25,000 bases of DNA from Neocallimastix lanati (nom. inval.) (lineage: Eukaryota > Neocallimastigomycota > Neocallimastigomycetes > Neocallimastigales > Neocallimastigaceae), in assembly GCA_016946835.1 (NCBI GenBank), contig JACVTC010000107.1, positions 25,001-50,000 of the forward strand, read 5' to 3'. The position numbers and the translations under genes are program-made. Below the pieces are notes generated by a model, which made no database searches, was not told the origin of the DNA, and saw only the letters and a list, made by a program, of their open reading frames with translations. Positions 21,936 through 25,000 of this stretch are shown in pieces (position 1 is the first letter of the stretch; every line of letters starts with the position of its first letter).

Positions 21936-22520
21936 CAGTAATTTATATTATTAATATTTATTATTTATATAATACATTAATTAACAAACACACCTATTTT
22001 ATCATATCATTCAATAATTATTTTTTATTAATATTATTAAATACAAAATCAAAAATTAAAAAAAAAAAAAATTAAATATTATATTAATTTTATAAAAATA
22101 ATAGAAGAGAATTCATTAATAATATTATTATAATTCTTCATTCTTATTCATTATTATTACTATCTCTAAATTCCTAAATTTAAAGTTCAATCGTTCGGAT
22201 ATATTCATATATATTTAAGAGTATAAAAAAAAAAAAAAAAAAATTAAATAAAACGGTTAAAATCATATAATTTATATATTTAACTTATTAAATAAATTTT
22301 AAATTATTTAAAATAATAATTTACGATTTATAAAAAATAAAATAAAATAAAAAAAAAAAAAAAATTATTAAAGCTTATGCAATAAAAGTTTATGAAAGTA
22401 TTTATTTTTGTTTTCATATATATATATTTATAATATATATATATATTTTTTATATTTTATATATAATTTTTTTTATTTATATTTTATTATTTTATTTTAA
22501 AAGCAAGAACGGAAAAAAAA
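21931..22520. other. AT-rich spacer without a recognised gene
   Basis: Mixed segments at 21980-22020 and 22100-22210 contain AACAAACACACC and TTCAATCGTTCGGAT but no continuous frame. Otherwise A and TA runs. Confidence 0.55.
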
Positions 22521-22868
22521 AAATCATGATAATAAGAAAGTATAATAATGCATAAAATAAATATGTAAACTTTATAAATATATAAATATAAATAAAAGTT
22601 TATAAATATATAAAATAGATATTTTATACTATACAAAAATGTACTTTTTATATATTCATTGAATTAGTCCTATATTAGAAGTTTAAAATGATAAAAAAAT
22701 AAATCATAATAAGAAAGCATAATAACACATAACATAGTAAATATGTGTATCTTTTAAAATTTATAAATATATAAGCTTAAAAAATATATGAAATATATAT
22801 ATATATATATACTATTCGAAAAATATAATTCATTGAATAAGTTAAAAGTTAGGAACTTAAAAATAAAA
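22521..22868. repeat. Diverged tandem duplication, about 180-bp period
   Basis: Copy 1 starts with AAATCATGATAATAAGAAAG at 22521, copy 2 with AAATCATAATAAGAAAGC at 22701. In the same order both contain TAATRMNCATAA, AAATATGTRWA, TTTATAAATATATAA, a TACTAT box, TTCATTGAATWAGT and a TTAGAAGT/TTAGGAACT end. Many substitutions and small indels show that this duplication is old. Function is unknown. Confidence 0.72.
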
Positions 22869-23261
22869 TAAAATAAAATAAAATAAAAAAAAAAAAAAAA
22901 ATAAAATAAAACTAAAAAAAAAAAAAGAGAAAAAATAATTAGAAAATTATCATGCTAACTTAATAATAACAATAAAAAAAAAAGTAGTAGTTCTTAATCT
23001 ATTTATTTTTTTTTATTTATTCAAAATGATATGTATTTATATTTTATTAGTATTATTAACATTATTTTATTTTATTTTTTATTTTATTTTTATTCATGCC
23101 CAAATGTTCCATAATTAATTAATAAGTAAAAATTAAATAAAAAAAAAAAAAAAAAGAAAAATAAATGATATGCTATTATTATTTTTTTTATCATGATTAT
23201 AAACTCTATTTAAATATAAAATAAAAATAATAATAAGAAAAGGATTAAAACAATCAAAAAA

Positions 23262-23301
<40 letters not shown>

Positions 23302-23310
23302 TTTATTATT
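22869..23310. other. Simple-sequence spacer with a (TA)n run
   Basis: AAAAT tracts, A-rich runs (22887-22900 and A23 near 23257-23279), and (AT)n at 23279-23301. A short mixed word TTCATGCCCAAATGTTCCAT lies at 23092-23111. The minus-strand frame at 23133-23339 is assembled from these repeats. Confidence 0.6.
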
Positions 23311-23385
23311 CTATCGCTCTTGTTCTCTCTATCTCTCAATCTCTCTATCTCTCTATCTACTTATTTATCTATCTATTTATCTATT
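23311..23385. repeat. CT/CTAT-rich microsatellite
   Basis: CTCTCTATCTCTCAATCTCTCTATCT-like sequence grades into (CTAT)/(TTTAT) units. It is the only clear CT-rich array in the window. Confidence 0.88.
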
Positions 23386-23469
23386 TAAAATGTTCATATT
23401 AAATAATTTTTTCTTTTTTTCTGTTCATTTGTTTTATCAAGTTATATATATATTATTTTTTTAGTGGCT

Positions 23470-23995
23470 TTTTTAACTAACTAAATATATATATAACTAA
23501 ATAAATAGCTAAATAACTAAATCAATAAGCAGATAAATAAATAATAAATAAATAAATATTATATAATAATGAATAACTAACTAAATAAATAAGTAGATAA
23601 AATATTAATAAATAAAATAATAAATAATAAATAAATAACTAACTAAATAAGTAGATAAAATATTAATAAATAAAATAATAAATAATAAATAAATAACTAA
23701 CTAAATAAGCAGATAAAATAATAATAAATAAATAAATTATATATAATAAATAAATAAGCAGAAAAATAAATAAATAATAAATAAATAATATATAATAATG
23801 AATAACTAATTAAATAAATAAGTAGATAAATATTAATAAATAAATAATAAATAATAAATTATAAATAATAAATTATAAATAATAAATAATAAATAATAAA
23901 TAATAAATAATAAATAAATAATAATAAATAATAATAAATAATAAATAATAATTTATAAATAATAAATAAATAAGTAGATAAATAAATAAATAAAT
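23470..23995. repeat. Degenerate minisatellite built on AACTAACTAAATAAGTAGAT, about 58-bp period, with AAT/AAAT tracts
   Basis: The best units begin at 23575, 23637 and 23695; the last two are exactly 58 bp apart and the first has a 4-bp AAAT insertion. Diverged copies with GCAGAT or AACTAATTAAAT lie near 23505 and 23805. The right end decays into (AATAAAT)n. No gene. Confidence 0.85.
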
Positions 23996-23999
23996 ATGA

Positions 24000-24211
24000 G
24001 TTTAATAGTAGTTTTGTAAATTATAAATGATTACATAAATAATTAATAGAATTGAAATTTTTTTTTTTTTACAATGAAAGATGAAGGATGATAGAGACAT
24101 ATTTAGACATATATATAACAATCTTAAAAAAAAAAAAATAAAAATTTGATAGCGACATGAATTAACTTTACGTACGAGAGTTGATATCTTAAATAGGATG
24201 TTATCGGAGGG
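24000..24211. other. Higher-complexity island, possible decayed exon
   Basis: Segments 24072-24122 and 24145-24211 have mixed composition (GACATGAATTAACTTTACG, TACGAGAGTTGATATC). On the minus strand 24211-24142 is open and reads SDNILFKISTLVRKVNSCRY. It is bounded by the A63 run and an A12 run and has no start or stop of its own. It is not assignable to a family. The longer frame (24002-24307, minus) is open only because A63 is read as poly-Phe. Confidence 0.35.

Positions 24212-24274
<63 letters not shown>
24212..24274. repeat. A63 homopolymer
   Basis: Sixty-three consecutive A make this the longest homopolymer in the window. It follows a GGAGGG word and lies between two coding-like islands. 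Confidence 0.92.
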
Positions 24275-24276
<2 letters not shown>

Positions 24277-24299
24277 TTTTTAAGTTATATAGTAACATT

Positions 24300-24378
24300 T
24301 TTTCCAATATATAAATAATTGAGAAAGAATGTCTATCCTATGCTAAGGGTGAAAGTTCCTGAAATGATAGGTTTCAAA
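24300..24378 (+). other. Short coding-like island, unassigned
   Basis: On the plus strand a frame reads LRKNVYPMLRVKVPEMIGFK and then stops at about 24380. It has mixed composition and lies just beyond A63. No start codon or splice partner is clear. It could be a remnant of the same decayed element as 24000-24211. Confidence 0.3.
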
Positions 24379-24460
24379 TAATATTGAAAAAAAAAATAAT
24401 ACTGCAAAAAAAAAATAATATTGAAAAAAAAAAATAATATTGAAAAAAAATAATATTAAT
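24379..24460. repeat. Tandem AATAATATTG-A(n) repeat, four to five copies
   Basis: Units of AATAATATTGAAAAAAA, about 18-22 bp long, vary in A length and include one AATAATACTGC variant. Confidence 0.85.
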
Positions 24461-25000
24461 TATTAAAATTGGTTAACTTTAAAAAAAAAAAAAAAAAAAA
24501 AAAAAATAAAAGAAGATTTTTTCAAAAGGAAGACACTAACTATATGAACAAAAAGTCAAAAAGTCAAAAAGTCAAAAAAAAAAAAAAATAATCAAAGAAC
24601 AAGGAATAATAATAATAATAATAATAAACAAAGTATTATTTCAGTTTTTAAAGTATTTTAGTATAAATATATATATATATATATATATACTTTTTATTAG
24701 TATTATTTTTTTTTCTTAATAATTTATATAAATAATTTATTTTTATTTTATATTTAATATTTAATAATGCTTTATTTATAATAAAGCTATAAAGCCATAA
24801 AGCTATCAGATTATATAAACAAAATGTAAACTAAAAAAAAAAAATTTTTTCATATTTATGAATTTGGAATATTTTTACTTTTTATTTTTTTATTAAAGTA
24901 ACAAAACTAAAATGTAAATTATTTATGATTTAAAAATAATAATATGGAATAAAACATTAAAAAAACTATATTATAATTGACAAAAAAAAAATTTTTTTTT
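24461..25000. other. AT-rich right end with short repeats; no recognised gene
   Basis: A27 (24480-24506), three copies of AAAAAGTC (24549-24575), (AAT)n near 24608-24627, (AT)n at 24667-24690, and three AAAGCTATA/AAAGCCATA units at 24782-24807. The sequence is mainly A/T and no exon is visible up to the edge. Confidence 0.6.

Noticed and set aside
24002-24307. 101-residue minus-strand frame
   Set aside because: It is open across the locus only because A63 is read as poly-Phe; the non-repetitive parts are reported as separate islands.

Overview
The window is extremely AT-rich and sparse in genes. Long stretches are only A/T homopolymers and di- to hexanucleotide tracts, while the few coding exons stand out by ordinary base composition. 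The exons have GT..AG introns (donors GTAAGT and GTAAAA), so the DNA is eukaryotic nuclear. Two supportable genes in 25 kb, very AT-rich spacers, poly(A)/(T) runs of 40-63 bases and (ATT)n/(TTTA)n arrays fit an anaerobic gut fungus (Neocallimastigomycota) best. Dictyostelium is a less likely alternative because its genome is far more gene-dense. The taxonomic call is inference.

Layout. Positions 76-997, minus strand, hold the 5' three exons of a gene that runs off the left edge. Joined across two phase-consistent introns, the predicted protein resembles the start of importin-alpha (karyopherin alpha): a reduced importin-beta-binding segment, then the first armadillo repeat with an RKYLSLEK..RFVELL pattern. 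Positions 998-7380 are A/T-rich spacer with a 144-bp tandem duplication (2467-2754) and a long (TTTA)n array (6655-6830). Positions 7385-9630 contain islands of higher-complexity DNA split by A52, A41 and two (ATT)n arrays. These islands hold short broken coding traces, including a possible Ty3/Gypsy RNase H trace (8440-8785, minus) and a frameshifted coding remnant (9241-9450, minus).

Positions 11217-12088, minus strand, hold a complete two-exon gene for a predicted 193-residue secreted protein with a signal peptide, ten cysteines in the mature part and a C-terminal hydrophobic tail typical of GPI anchoring. No family was recognised. From 12.1 kb to the right end I see no convincing gene. 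That half holds minisatellites (57 bp at 18201-18630, 54 bp near 15305, 58 bp near 23575, 26 bp at 19301), a diverged 180-bp tandem duplication (22521-22868), many microsatellites and an A63 run (24212-24274).

The two genes share a strand but lie about 10 kb apart, and nothing suggests they work together. I found no CRISPR array, tRNA, rRNA or intact mobile element, and no evidence of a new multi-gene system. The most notable items are the divergent importin-alpha-like gene, the Cys-rich GPI-type protein, and the decayed-element islands with a possible dispersed repeat near 9.5 and 21.5 kb.
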